A stretch of DNA of 37,249 nt from a virus. The stretch lies in IMG/VR virus record IMGVR_UViG_3300000101_000054, positions 1 through 37,249 of that record; one strand, 5' to 3'. Below, in pieces: positions 25,756-32,047 of the stretch. The first letter of the stretch is position 1, and each line of letters starts with the position of its first letter. The position numbers and the translations under genes were made by a program. The notes below the pieces were generated by a model, which ran no database searches, was not told the DNA's origin, and worked only from the letters and a program-made list of their open reading frames with translations.

Positions 25756-27117
25756 ATGCAAGTATCCTATGATAAATTAGTTGAGAAGTGGTCACCCATT
25801 CTCAACGAAGAGAGTGCGGGAAAAATCGATGATTCTCATCGCCGTGCTGTAACCGCTGCCGTTCTTGAGAACCAAGAGCACGCTTTCCGTGAGGAAGCTG
25901 CAATGAACGGTCAGTTAATCGAAACTGCTGGAAACGCTGCTGGTAATGGCGTATCTAGTGCAGATGGTGGTACTGGTGCTGCTTCAAACTGGAACCCAGT
26001 ATTGATCGCACTTGTTCGCCGCGCTATGCCTAACCTAATGGCATACGACATCTGTGGTGTTCAACCTATGTCTGGCCCTACTGGTCTTATCTTCGCAATG
26101 AAGTCGCGATACAAGACTACTAAAGCTGGCGTAGCAAGTGGAGACGAGGCACTGTTCAACGAAGCAGCTGTTGGTTTCTCTGGAGACTCAGCAACTACTG
26201 CAAACGGTGGTTCTACTGGTCTTGAAGGCGTAACAGATACAAACGGAGACGGTTCTATTGTCGACTCTGGTGCATCTAACGTTCCTTATCTAGGCGACCT
26301 GTACAGCACTGCTGAAGCAGAAGCTTTGGGTAACACTGGCGAGTCATTTGCAGAGATGGGTTTCACCATCGAGAAGTCAACTGTAACTGCTAAGTCACGT
26401 GCACTGAAGGCAGAGTACACCTTAGAATTGGCACAAGACCTGAAAGCAATCCACGGTCTGGACGCTGAAACTGAGTTGGCAAACATTCTGTCTACTGAGA
26501 TCCTTTCTGAAATCAACCGTGAAGTTATCCGTACTATTAACTCACAGGCTAAGATTGGTGCTCGTCAAGCTAACGTAACTACTAAAGGTATCTTTGACTT
26601 GTCATCTGATGCTGATGGTCGTTGGTCAGTTGAGAAGTTCAAGGGTCTGCTTGTTCAGATCGAACGTGAGTGTAACGTGATCGCGAAAGAAACTCGCCGT
26701 GGTAAGGGTAACGTAGTCATCTGTTCTTCAGATGTTGCTACTGCACTTGTTGCTGCTGGTATGCTTGACTACAGTCCTGCCCTGTCTACCAACCTTCAGG
26801 TTGATGACACTGGTAACACCTTTGCTGGTGTACTGAACGGTCGTACTAAAGTATACATCGATCCATATGCAACTGGCGACTACGTAACTGTAGGTTATAA
26901 GGGTACTAACCCATATGACGCTGGTGTTTTCTACTGCCCATACGTACCATTACAGATGGTTCGTGCGGTTGGTGAGGACGACTTCCAGCCACGCATCGGA
27001 TTCAAGACTCGTTACGGAATGGCTTCAAACCCATACGTTGACGGATCTGACGGTCTGGCTGCTGTACGTACTAACCAGTACTACCGAATCTTCCGTGTGG
27101 ACAACATCCTCACATAA
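25756..27117 (+). CDS. 23: Major capsid protein gp23
   Basis: The protein has 453 residues. Conserved T4-type gp23 landmarks are present: WNPVLIALVRRAMPNLMAYD, GVQPMSGPTGLIFAMKSRY, EMGFTIEKSTVTAKSRALKA, EYTLELAQDLKAIHGLDAET, then EILSEINREVIRTI and NPYVDGSDGLAAVRTNQYYR. It forms the head hexamers. The N-terminal ~60 residues should be the propeptide removed by gp21, and GQLIE at about 49-53 is a candidate cleavage context. Codon use is the most host-like in the window (CGT, GCT, GGT), as expected for the most abundant protein. It is followed by a strong terminator. Confidence 0.97.
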   Translation: MQVSYDKLVEKWSPILNEESAGKIDDSHRRAVTAAVLENQEHAFREEAAMNGQLIETAGNAAGNGVSSADGGTGAASNWNPVLIALVRRAMPNLMAYDICGVQPMSGPTGLIFAMKSRYKTTKAGVASGDEALFNEAAVGFSGDSATTANGGSTGLEGVTDTNGDGSIVDSGASNVPYLGDLYSTAEAEALGNTGESFAEMGFTIEKSTVTAKSRALKAEYTLELAQDLKAIHGLDAETELANILSTEILSEINREVIRTINSQAKIGARQANVTTKGIFDLSSDADGRWSVEKFKGLLVQIERECNVIAKETRRGKGNVVICSSDVATALVAAGMLDYSPALSTNLQVDDTGNTFAGVLNGRTKVYIDPYATGDYVTVGYKGTNPYDAGVFYCPYVPLQMVRAVGEDDFQPRIGFKTRYGMASNPYVDGSDGLAAVRTNQYYRIFRVDNILT

Positions 27118-27159
27118 GAAAGGTATAAAAATTAGATCCAGTTTACTGGGCGATTTTAA

Positions 27160-27186
27160 GGGGACTCTTCGGAGTCCCTTTTTTTA
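27160..27186 (+). terminator. Intrinsic terminator after gene 23 with UUCG tetraloop
   Basis: GGGACTC (27161-27167) and GAGTCCC (27172-27178) pair perfectly around TTCG, forming the very stable C(UUCG)G loop, followed by seven T. Flanking A/T bases extend the stem. It ends the major capsid transcript. Confidence 0.93.
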
Positions 27187-27209
27187 TTTGTGTAAATCAG
27201 GAGTAGAAT

Positions 27210-27377
27210 ATGACTATAGTTTTTTGGGCGATTGTTGTCTTTGGTACACTTAGTGCAACCAATGGTACTATTGAGTTGAACAAAATGTGTAAGAAAGAAG
27301 TAGAAAAAGGTGTTGCAGAGACAGTACGTGAATGCAAACAATATCACTTTGATACGAGAATTAAATCGGGGTGGTAA
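27210..27377 (+). CDS. Small protein with hydrophobic N-terminus
   Basis: The protein has 55 residues. It starts at an ATG preceded by CAGGAG at an ideal distance. Residues 1-16 (MTIVFWAIVVFGTLSA) form a hydrophobic segment that could be a short membrane anchor or an unusual signal sequence lacking an N-terminal Lys/Arg. The rest is hydrophilic with two Cys (27 and 42) that could form a disulfide in the periplasm. It sits just after the gene 23 terminator, so it may be made from read-through, and is followed by a hairpin. Function is unknown. Confidence 0.65.
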   Translation: MTIVFWAIVVFGTLSATNGTIELNKMCKKEVEKGVAETVRECKQYHFDTRIKSGW

Positions 27378-27383
27378 CATCTG

Positions 27384-27416
27384 ATTAGATGCCTAAGTGG
27401 GGTTTGGGCATCTAAT
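27384..27416 (+). other. Strong hairpin without T-tract
   Basis: ATTAGATGCC (27384-27393) is a perfect reverse complement of GGCATCTAAT (27407-27416). Inner T-G and A-T pairs extend it to about 14 pairs with a TGGGG loop. No run of T follows. A late promoter starts 9 bases later. It could end or stabilise the upstream transcript, or insulate the lipoprotein unit. Confidence 0.7.
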
Positions 27417-27424
27417 TGAAGTCT

Positions 27425-27432
27425 TATAAATA
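27425..27432 (+). promoter_or_regulatory. T4-type late promoter before the lipoprotein gene
   Basis: A perfect TATAAATA is followed by a leader of about 90 bases, much longer than the ~25-30-base leaders after most other late promoters here. The leader contains a TGCGTA/TACGCA hairpin near 27452-27471 and ends with AGGATAGGAG ahead of the start codon. Confidence 0.75.
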
Positions 27433-27527
27433 ACTGTACATGGAAGATGTTCTGCGTATCAAGTGGTACGCACTGCACATAAGTGGGTCAGGAAACCACC
27501 CTCGGAATTACAGGATAGGAGATTACT

Positions 27528-27734
27528 ATGCGTATAATTGCAATTGCGTTCGCATTGGTTCTGTCTGCTTGTTCAACTGTCGATGCAACCATTGACGGTA
27601 CTGGTGGTGTTATTAAAGGTGTCGGTTCAGATGTCTTTGGTGTATCCGCCGGTGTATTGGACGTAACATCTAACTTGATTAAAGATGTTGCTACCAAGAC
27701 TGGCACAGATGCAACTGCACCAGAAGAGGACTAA
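27528..27734 (+). CDS. Small secreted lipoprotein
   Basis: The protein has 68 residues. A signal peptide (MRIIAIAFALVLSAC) ends in a lipobox LSAC with the lipidated Cys at residue 15. Ser follows the Cys, which in enterobacteria would send it to the outer membrane. The mature part is small, Gly/Val/Asp-rich and without further Cys, with a repeating DGTGGVIKGVGSDVFGVSAG pattern reminiscent of entericidin-type lipoproteins. That resemblance is weak. It has its own late promoter and a good ribosome binding site (TAGGAG). Possible roles include lysis, envelope modification or blocking superinfection; none is shown. Confidence 0.82.
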   Translation: MRIIAIAFALVLSACSTVDATIDGTGGVIKGVGSDVFGVSAGVLDVTSNLIKDVATKTGTDATAPEED

Positions 27735-27795
27735 AGTAAGATCGCCAAGGATGGCACCTATTCGTTTCTGTCATGTATCTCGTATAAGATCATCA

Positions 27796-27826
27796 TACAA
27801 ATAATAATAAGTACCACCGCAAGGAG
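27796..27826 (+). other. Orphan late-promoter-like box and ribosome binding site with no gene behind them
   Basis: TACAAATA (27796-27803, one mismatch to the late consensus) is followed after 17 bases by AAGGAG (27821-27826), the layout seen before real late genes here. No ATG follows on the + strand; 10 bases later the 3' end of the reverse-strand thyX gene begins. This may be a leftover of a displaced late gene. Confidence 0.4.
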
Positions 27827-27836
27827 ATCCATCTTA

Positions 27837-28496
27837 TCAATCCTGTGGGGTTAGAGGAAAGATTTTAGCGATCACACGTCCAACTTCGATTGCGAGGTCT
27901 ATGTGTTCTAACTGTGTACCGTTCGCACTACGTAACTCAATGTAGTGTATCCACGACCGTAACGTTCCATTCACATATAACCTAGACACAGTATTACCCT
28001 CTGGTAGAACAGCACGTGCCTGTTCCTTTGCAATACCATTATCGATTGCCCAGTTGTAAACCTCTTTGGACTGGTGAATGAGTTTCATCTGTTTCATCCG
28101 AAAATCTTCATTGATCCTTCTTTGAGATTCGTCATCTTGATCAATAGGTATACTGTTCTGTCTGTTCTTCAGATCCTGAAACCTTGCCTCGCGAGGTACC
28201 ATCTCTAAGTCTTTTAACGGATCCGCATAACGTTGACTGAACTCTTGGAAACTAAAACTACGATGGCGCAACAACTGACGTGCGATATCTCGTGTGGTTT
28301 CTACTTCCAAACAGACACTGACCATCTCTAGAGGAGACCAGTGTTTGTGTCTCATGAGATACTTTACCAGTTTCTCGTTCGTCTCTTTGTTGTTCTGATT
28401 AGACGGGTTAGATACACGTGCACAATATGCCACTAGATCTAATGCAGACTCGTTAAGGTCTGGTGCTTGTGAATGACTTACCAATTTTACTTTCAA
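27837..28496 (-). CDS. thyX: Flavin-dependent thymidylate synthase ThyX
   Basis: The protein has 219 residues, a normal length for the family. The ThyX signature RHR-x7-S is at residues 77-87 (RHRSFSFQEFS), followed by QRYAD. NTVSRLYVNGTLRSWIHYIE near the C-terminus fits the conserved NxRxxxHFxxxR-like region. ThyX makes dTMP from dUMP with FAD, NADPH and methylene-tetrahydrofolate. Its start overlaps the stop of the EcoRI-like gene by 4 bases, so it is the last gene of the reverse-strand operon. Phage ThyX supplies thymidylate for DNA synthesis. Presence beside nucleases suggests a nucleotide supply role during takeover, which is inference. T4 itself uses the unrelated Td. Confidence 0.95.
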   Translation of the reverse strand: MKVKLVSHSQAPDLNESALDLVAYCARVSNPSNQNNKETNEKLVKYLMRHKHWSPLEMVSVCLEVETTRDIARQLLRHRSFSFQEFSQRYADPLKDLEMVPREARFQDLKNRQNSIPIDQDDESQRRINEDFRMKQMKLIHQSKEVYNWAIDNGIAKEQARAVLPEGNTVSRLYVNGTLRSWIHYIELRSANGTQLEHIDLAIEVGRVIAKIFPLTPQD

Positions 28497-29170
28497 CTTT
28501 CTTCCTCTATGATTTTAATGATCAGTTCTGCGGATTCTAACATCTTGGTATATATAAAGTTCTGTTCGAACCCTTCTGGTTTTATGTACAAGGACACCAA
28601 CTGTTTCTCATCCGTGACATAGGACTTGTTCCTAGGACGATAACGTGTCATCGCATCCATACGATCAAGTATAGATGACCCTTCCTCAAAGTCACATCCC
28701 TCACAGAAGATGAAGTAGGAGAACCAAGGGTACGCCTCGTAGAGACAACGAAACTCTTCTATGTTCTTGTATGCACGTTCTATTGCGTTGCCCTGTGCCT
28801 GTTTCTTCTTACCTTCTGCAAGGAGTTTATCGTTGGTGCCCTGTTTCTTTGCCTCGGAGGTGAGAATAGGATACCAAGTTGACCCGTCAGAGTAAGTCTT
28901 CTTGACCCATATAGTACCACCGTCTGGATTGACAAAAGACTTATCGTTTGAGGGGACATAGTCTACTACACCGATTGACTCCGCAAACATCTGTTTGGAG
29001 TGTTTCTTCATGTGCATAAACTCAAGGTTGGGATGGTTATTCTTTAATGTTTTGAAAACACATTGAACTGCGGTGGCAACCATGTTCTCGGTCTTTGCAC
29101 CTTCTTTGTAGGTAGTCTTACCACCCCCCGAAAGTCTCTGTATGTGACGTAAGTTATCGGACTGTGCCAT
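28493..29170 (-). CDS. EcoRI-family type II restriction endonuclease
   Basis: The protein has 225 residues (EcoRI has 277). Aligned by eye to EcoRI from memory, the catalytic set is intact: NPDGG with D83 (EcoRI D91), then SEAKKQG with E106 and K108 (EcoRI E111, K113). The DNA-reading segment QGNAIERAYKNIEE (N128, A129, R132) matches EcoRI AGNAIERSHKNISE (N141, A142, R145), which contacts the inner AATT bases. A later SILDRMDAMT matches EcoRI GILNRLDRLT, with one of the two Arg replaced by Ala. The N-terminal arm and the C-terminal ~40 residues of EcoRI are shortened. Cutting at an AATT-core site, most likely GAATTC, is inferred. It overlaps the upstream nuclease gene by 17 bases and thyX by 4. 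No methyltransferase partner is present. Confidence 0.9.
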   Translation of the reverse strand: MAQSDNLRHIQRLSGGGKTTYKEGAKTENMVATAVQCVFKTLKNNHPNLEFMHMKKHSKQMFAESIGVVDYVPSNDKSFVNPDGGTIWVKKTYSDGSTWYPILTSEAKKQGTNDKLLAEGKKKQAQGNAIERAYKNIEEFRCLYEAYPWFSYFIFCEGCDFEEGSSILDRMDAMTRYRPRNKSYVTDEKQLVSLYIKPEGFEQNFIYTKMLESAELIIKIIEEES

Positions 29171-29711
29171 TTTTCGTGTCCTCCAATGCTGCGAACATTT
29201 CTTCGTGGGTATACAATTCGAACGTAATACCTTGCAACTGACACATCTGTTTGATCGTTATACAACGTTCTTGTAACGCTTTGATCTTCCGCATTCCACT
29301 TCTTTTAATATTCTTGTTGTAGTCATACACCAACCAAAACTCTTTACCGTAACAACCATGCACAAGATTCATCAGGCAATGGGACAACTTATCGAAGTGA
29401 GATTCTGCATTACCTAATTGTTTACACTCAATATGGACGACTCTGCCATTTAAGTCAACCTCAAAGTCTCCACGCCGAGTCAAACCGAAGTGACATTTGA
29501 AACGTGGTTGAGGGGTATGGGGAATGTCTAAGGATTTGATCGAAAAGTGCACGACCTCCTCAAAGAGTTTTCCACTTTCATTAGCAGATTCACCTGCGGT
29601 AGGACGGAAGTCCCGAATGAAAGGTTTGCCGTATAGGTCATACTCCCATGCCCATTGGCTGCCATACTCTACTAATAGTTTTGATGTCAAATCTTCATAA
29701 GATGTTCTCAT
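29154..29711 (-). CDS. PD-(D/E)XK superfamily nuclease
   Basis: The protein has 185 residues. A canonical PD-(D/E)XK core is visible: RRGDFEVD with D82, then VVHIECKQLG with E95 and K97. ESGKLFEEVVHF (E51/E52) supplies the usual helix acid. The spacing and the RR-GDFEV...ECKQ pattern resemble small phage nucleases of the PDDEXK_11-like kind. Specificity cannot be predicted. It lies between the DUF4338-like gene (6 bases upstream in transcription) and the EcoRI-like gene (17-base overlap). It could be a second restriction-type or host-DNA-degrading enzyme, a partner subunit, or a homing-type nuclease. Catalytic assignment is good, biological role is open. Confidence 0.82.
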   Translation of the reverse strand: MRTSYEDLTSKLLVEYGSQWAWEYDLYGKPFIRDFRPTAGESANESGKLFEEVVHFSIKSLDIPHTPQPRFKCHFGLTRRGDFEVDLNGRVVHIECKQLGNAESHFDKLSHCLMNLVHGCYGKEFWLVYDYNKNIKRSGMRKIKALQERCITIKQMCQLQGITFELYTHEEMFAALEDTKNGTVR

Positions 29712-29717
29712 AACATG

Positions 29718-30848
29718 TCACCTAATTATATCGATATCGTCTGCGTTGACGTTCCAAGTCTCTACGGTACGTCTCAACCGACCTTCAGATTTTAGTTTGT
29801 CGTAACGTTTGGTGGCGTTCTTCTTCCACCATGCAGTAACATTCTCAAGAGAGAACCTGTCGTAGTTTTCTTTCTTGATCAATGTATCTGTTTCGAGGTT
29901 TAGATACTGAGGTACATTATCATAACCATACGTGGATACGAAAGAACGTTTTCGTTCAGTCAGATCCTTTGCATTATCGTAGGTTTGACAGAACTTCTTA
30001 TAGGCAACATCATCATGAACTTTGAGAGAGGCTTTGATGATCGATGCCATCTTGGTCTGTGTCTTGAGTTTGCGAGAGGATGCATCCACAGGAACCAAGG
30101 GTTCACCACCGTTCTTATCAATGAACCAATCACTCAGTCTGCGGAAAGTGTTGTCATTGATTAGTGGCAAGAAGTTTGAGTCTGTCAAACCGTTGAATCG
30201 CAGAAATGGTTTCATACCATCATACTGCGAGGCAGACTTTGTTGAACCATACAGTGATGTAGTCTCAAACATACAGAAGTTAGAATCATACTTCTTGTTG
30301 AGTGCATCACGTGTAAAGTGACTGCAACAGATTGCAGCCAGTAACTTACCACCCAGATAGTTAAATCCAAATGGTTGAGTCGGTACTATGTTAAACCCCA
30401 TAATCGCGGAGGCGTTGAACCTCTCCATGATCGCAGGGTTTAGACTGTCAAGGGGACTACCCAACCAGTCGTTACGTGGTTTGCTATTAATAGTAGGAGA
30501 ACCGAGACGGATCATACCCGCAACCATACCGGTGTTCTTTTCTTTGATCAACCACTTCATGGTCTTGCCAGGGATCGACTTCTCTACAGGTGCAGAAGTG
30601 ACGATCTCCATGTAGTTCATGAACTTGTATGACGCAGTGTCGATGATAGTAAACTCCATCTCAGACGGATGTATATCAAAGTTACTGAATAGATCTTCTT
30701 CAGGGCCCATGCCAGGCAGAGAGGGAGGGAACTCATCCATCCTCTCCATCTTGATCCTACGCATGTACTCATCGATTCTATCGATACTACCGAAGAACTC
30801 ATCGAATGCATTTGCCGCGAACAGGGCATCTGTGTGACTTAATATCAT
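29718..30848 (-). CDS. DUF4338/DruA-like, possibly GNAT-fold protein
   Basis: The protein has 376 residues and is the first gene of the reverse-strand operon. Its conserved-looking core spans about residues 98-210: MKWLIKEKNTGMVAGMIRLG, R125-NDWLG, LNPAIMERFNASAIMGFNIV, PFGFNYLGGKLLAAICCS and FETTSLYGSTKSASQYDGM. This order resembles DUF4338 (Druantia DruA) proteins, with their RD..IGW, a central conserved strand, LAS helix and ETFVD...GT.Y. It also recalls the acetyltransferase-fold Mom DNA modifiers. Both are by-eye inferences. The C-terminal third is basic. A sigma-70-type promoter and a TGAGG ribosome binding site precede the ATG. A DNA-modifying or DNA-binding role beside two nucleases is possible but not shown. 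Confidence 0.7.
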   Translation of the reverse strand: MILSHTDALFAANAFDEFFGSIDRIDEYMRRIKMERMDEFPPSLPGMGPEEDLFSNFDIHPSEMEFTIIDTASYKFMNYMEIVTSAPVEKSIPGKTMKWLIKEKNTGMVAGMIRLGSPTINSKPRNDWLGSPLDSLNPAIMERFNASAIMGFNIVPTQPFGFNYLGGKLLAAICCSHFTRDALNKKYDSNFCMFETTSLYGSTKSASQYDGMKPFLRFNGLTDSNFLPLINDNTFRRLSDWFIDKNGGEPLVPVDASSRKLKTQTKMASIIKASLKVHDDVAYKKFCQTYDNAKDLTERKRSFVSTYGYDNVPQYLNLETDTLIKKENYDRFSLENVTAWWKKNATKRYDKLKSEGRLRRTVETWNVNADDIDIIR

Positions 30849-30872
30849 TATAACCTCATCTCAATGTAACAC

Positions 30873-30901
30873 ATTATACAGTATGTAGCCTGCAAAGTCA
30901 A
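30873..30901 (-). promoter_or_regulatory. Sigma-70-type promoter for the nuclease/thyX operon
   Basis: On the reverse strand, TTGACT (30901-30896) and TATAAT (30878-30873) are separated by exactly 17 bases. Transcription would start near 30866, leaving an ~18-base leader with a TGAGG ribosome binding site before the DUF4338-like gene. It has no late-promoter box, so the operon is probably expressed early by host-type RNA polymerase. Confidence 0.88.
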
Positions 30902-30916
30902 CCTTTTATTTCTGAT

Positions 30917-30928
30917 ATCATATATGAT
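30917..30928. promoter_or_regulatory. 12-bp perfect palindrome upstream of the divergent promoters
   Basis: ATCATATATGAT lies between the reverse-strand sigma-70 promoter and the forward late promoter, 16 bases upstream of the reverse -35 box. It could be an operator or a small hairpin. No regulator is known for it. Confidence 0.3.
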
Positions 30929-30930
30929 CG

Positions 30931-30950
30931 AAAAACCCTCAAAAGGGGGT
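30931..30950 (-). terminator. Hairpin with a reverse-strand T-tract
   Basis: ACCCTC (30935-30940) pairs with GGGGGT (30945-30950) around AAAA. The run of A at 30931-30935 gives TTTTT after the hairpin on the reverse strand. It would stop leftward transcription entering from the right and so separate the two divergent units. Confidence 0.6.
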
Positions 30951-30995
30951 GTTTGATATGATTAATGATCACAATAAAGATGACTATAAAATCAG

Positions 30996-31003
30996 TATAA
31001 ATA
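30996..31003 (+). promoter_or_regulatory. T4-type late promoter before the tube-like gene
   Basis: A perfect TATAAATA ends 27 bases before the start codon at 31031. It points away from the reverse-strand operon. Confidence 0.82.
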
Positions 31004-31030
31004 CAATCATACAAACCAAAGGTATAAGAC

Positions 31031-31552
31031 ATGGCGACCAACACATTTGATTGTGGAACCAACTACTTGCAACCGTCAGGGTTCAAGATAGTTATCAGTA
31101 GGAGAGACTTTCCTAATCTGCAATTCTACGCACAAACCGTATCACACCCAGATGTAAACTTACCTTCAGCAGAGTTAGGTTTCTCACGGGTCAACAGTGT
31201 ACCCTTTGTAGGAGATGCCGCTGAGTTTGGTACACTTACGATGGAAGTCCTGTTAGACGAGGATATGAACTCATACCGAGAGTTGTACAACTGGATGATT
31301 GCTGCAACATCTAATCAACATAGACTCCCATCCGCATCCGTGGAATCTAACCCACAGAAAGGATATCAGGGATCTTCATACAACGACATCACAGTCGCAA
31401 TCCTATCAAGTCACAATAACGTCAACAGAACGTTTAGATATATAAATGGGTTCCCTACTAGTGTAGGAATGATCAACCTTGCATCAACTTCACAGGAGCA
31501 GTTCTTGTCGTTTCAAGCGACATTTAGATTTGACTATTTCGAGTTTAACTGA
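31031..31552 (+). CDS. Tail-tube-like virion protein (gp19-type fold)
   Basis: The protein has 173 residues. It begins MATNTFDCGTNYLQPSGFKI, with PNLQFYAQTVSHPDVNLPSA, then FGTLTMEVLLDEDMNSYREL and a C-terminal FLSFQATFRFDYFEF. The overall layout (N-terminal strand pair, central W-containing helix after MNSYRELYNWM, long C-terminal strands ending in F.YF) parallels tail tube proteins of the gp19 class. T4-like marine phages carry such a gene near uvsY. It may be a tube initiator or terminator (as gp54, gp48 and gp3 are in T4) rather than the main tube. A perfect late promoter supports a virion role. Confidence 0.75.
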   Translation: MATNTFDCGTNYLQPSGFKIVISRRDFPNLQFYAQTVSHPDVNLPSAELGFSRVNSVPFVGDAAEFGTLTMEVLLDEDMNSYRELYNWMIAATSNQHRLPSASVESNPQKGYQGSSYNDITVAILSSHNNVNRTFRYINGFPTSVGMINLASTSQEQFLSFQATFRFDYFEFN

Positions 31553-31558
31553 TATAAT
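31530..31558 (+). promoter_or_regulatory. Sigma-70-type promoter for uvsY
   Basis: TTGACT (31530-31535) and TATAAT (31553-31558) have a 17-base spacer. The -35 box lies inside the end of the tube-like gene and the -10 starts 1 base after its stop codon. Start would be near 31565. The leader then folds a GGGTA/TACCC hairpin (31563-31579) before the uvsY ribosome binding site. Confidence 0.85.
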
Positions 31559-31593
31559 GGCTGGGTATTAAGACTACCCTTATAGGATAAAAA

Positions 31594-32040
31594 ATGAACC
31601 TTGAAGCTATATTAACTGAGTGGAAGAAAGACTCTCAGATTGAAATGATGGCACTAGATGCATCATCCGTAGAAGCATCCAAGAACCACGGTAAGTACTT
31701 GGAACTACATGCAACCTACAAACTAAAACTAAAAGACGCAGAGTTCAAACAGAAAGAACTCATGAAGTGGAAGTATCTATACTACGAAGGTAAGATGTCC
31801 AAGGACGAGATCGATCGTTTTGGATGGGACTATGATCCGTACGAAGGTCGCAGTGCAACCACTAACAAGTTCAAAGAACAGTTCATCGAGACTGACGAAG
31901 ACCTTGTGAACAGTGAGAAAAAAATCCAATACCTTACCACATGTATAGATACCTTGAAAGAAATACTAGAAACGTTGAAGTGGAGACACCAGACAATTGG
32001 TAATATCATACGATGGAAACAGTTCGAAGCAGGGTTCTAA
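31594..32040 (+). CDS. uvsY: Recombination mediator UvsY
   Basis: The protein has 148 residues (T4 UvsY 137), helical and charged. It starts MNLEAILTEWKKDSQIEMMAL, keeps the KYLELH..YK.KLK pattern and K..YY.GKMSKDE, and ends with IRWKQFEAGF; T4 ends in RAFEAGK. UvsY loads the UvsX recombinase on gp32-coated single-stranded DNA. It has its own sigma-70-type promoter. uvsW follows after 7 bases. Confidence 0.93.
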   Translation: MNLEAILTEWKKDSQIEMMALDASSVEASKNHGKYLELHATYKLKLKDAEFKQKELMKWKYLYYEGKMSKDEIDRFGWDYDPYEGRSATTNKFKEQFIETDEDLVNSEKKIQYLTTCIDTLKEILETLKWRHQTIGNIIRWKQFEAGF

Positions 32041-32047
32041 TTAGATA

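Noticed and set aside
27440-27595. A 51-residue + frame starting at the first bases of the lipoprotein transcript (leaderless candidate)
   Set aside because: It has no ribosome binding site, overlaps the lipoprotein start in another frame and reads as an unlikely Cys/Asn-rich tail. The region is better explained as a structured leader.
28493-30848. A hidden DNA methyltransferase partner in the nuclease operon
   Set aside because: None of the proteins shows the catalytic (D/N/S)PP(Y/F) motif or the AdoMet-binding FxGxG motif of amino-methyltransferases.
31441-31448. TATAAATG inside the tube-like gene (also at 36284-36291 in gene 47) as late promoters
   Set aside because: The last base of the box differs and both lie within coding sequence, with no late gene start suitably placed behind them.
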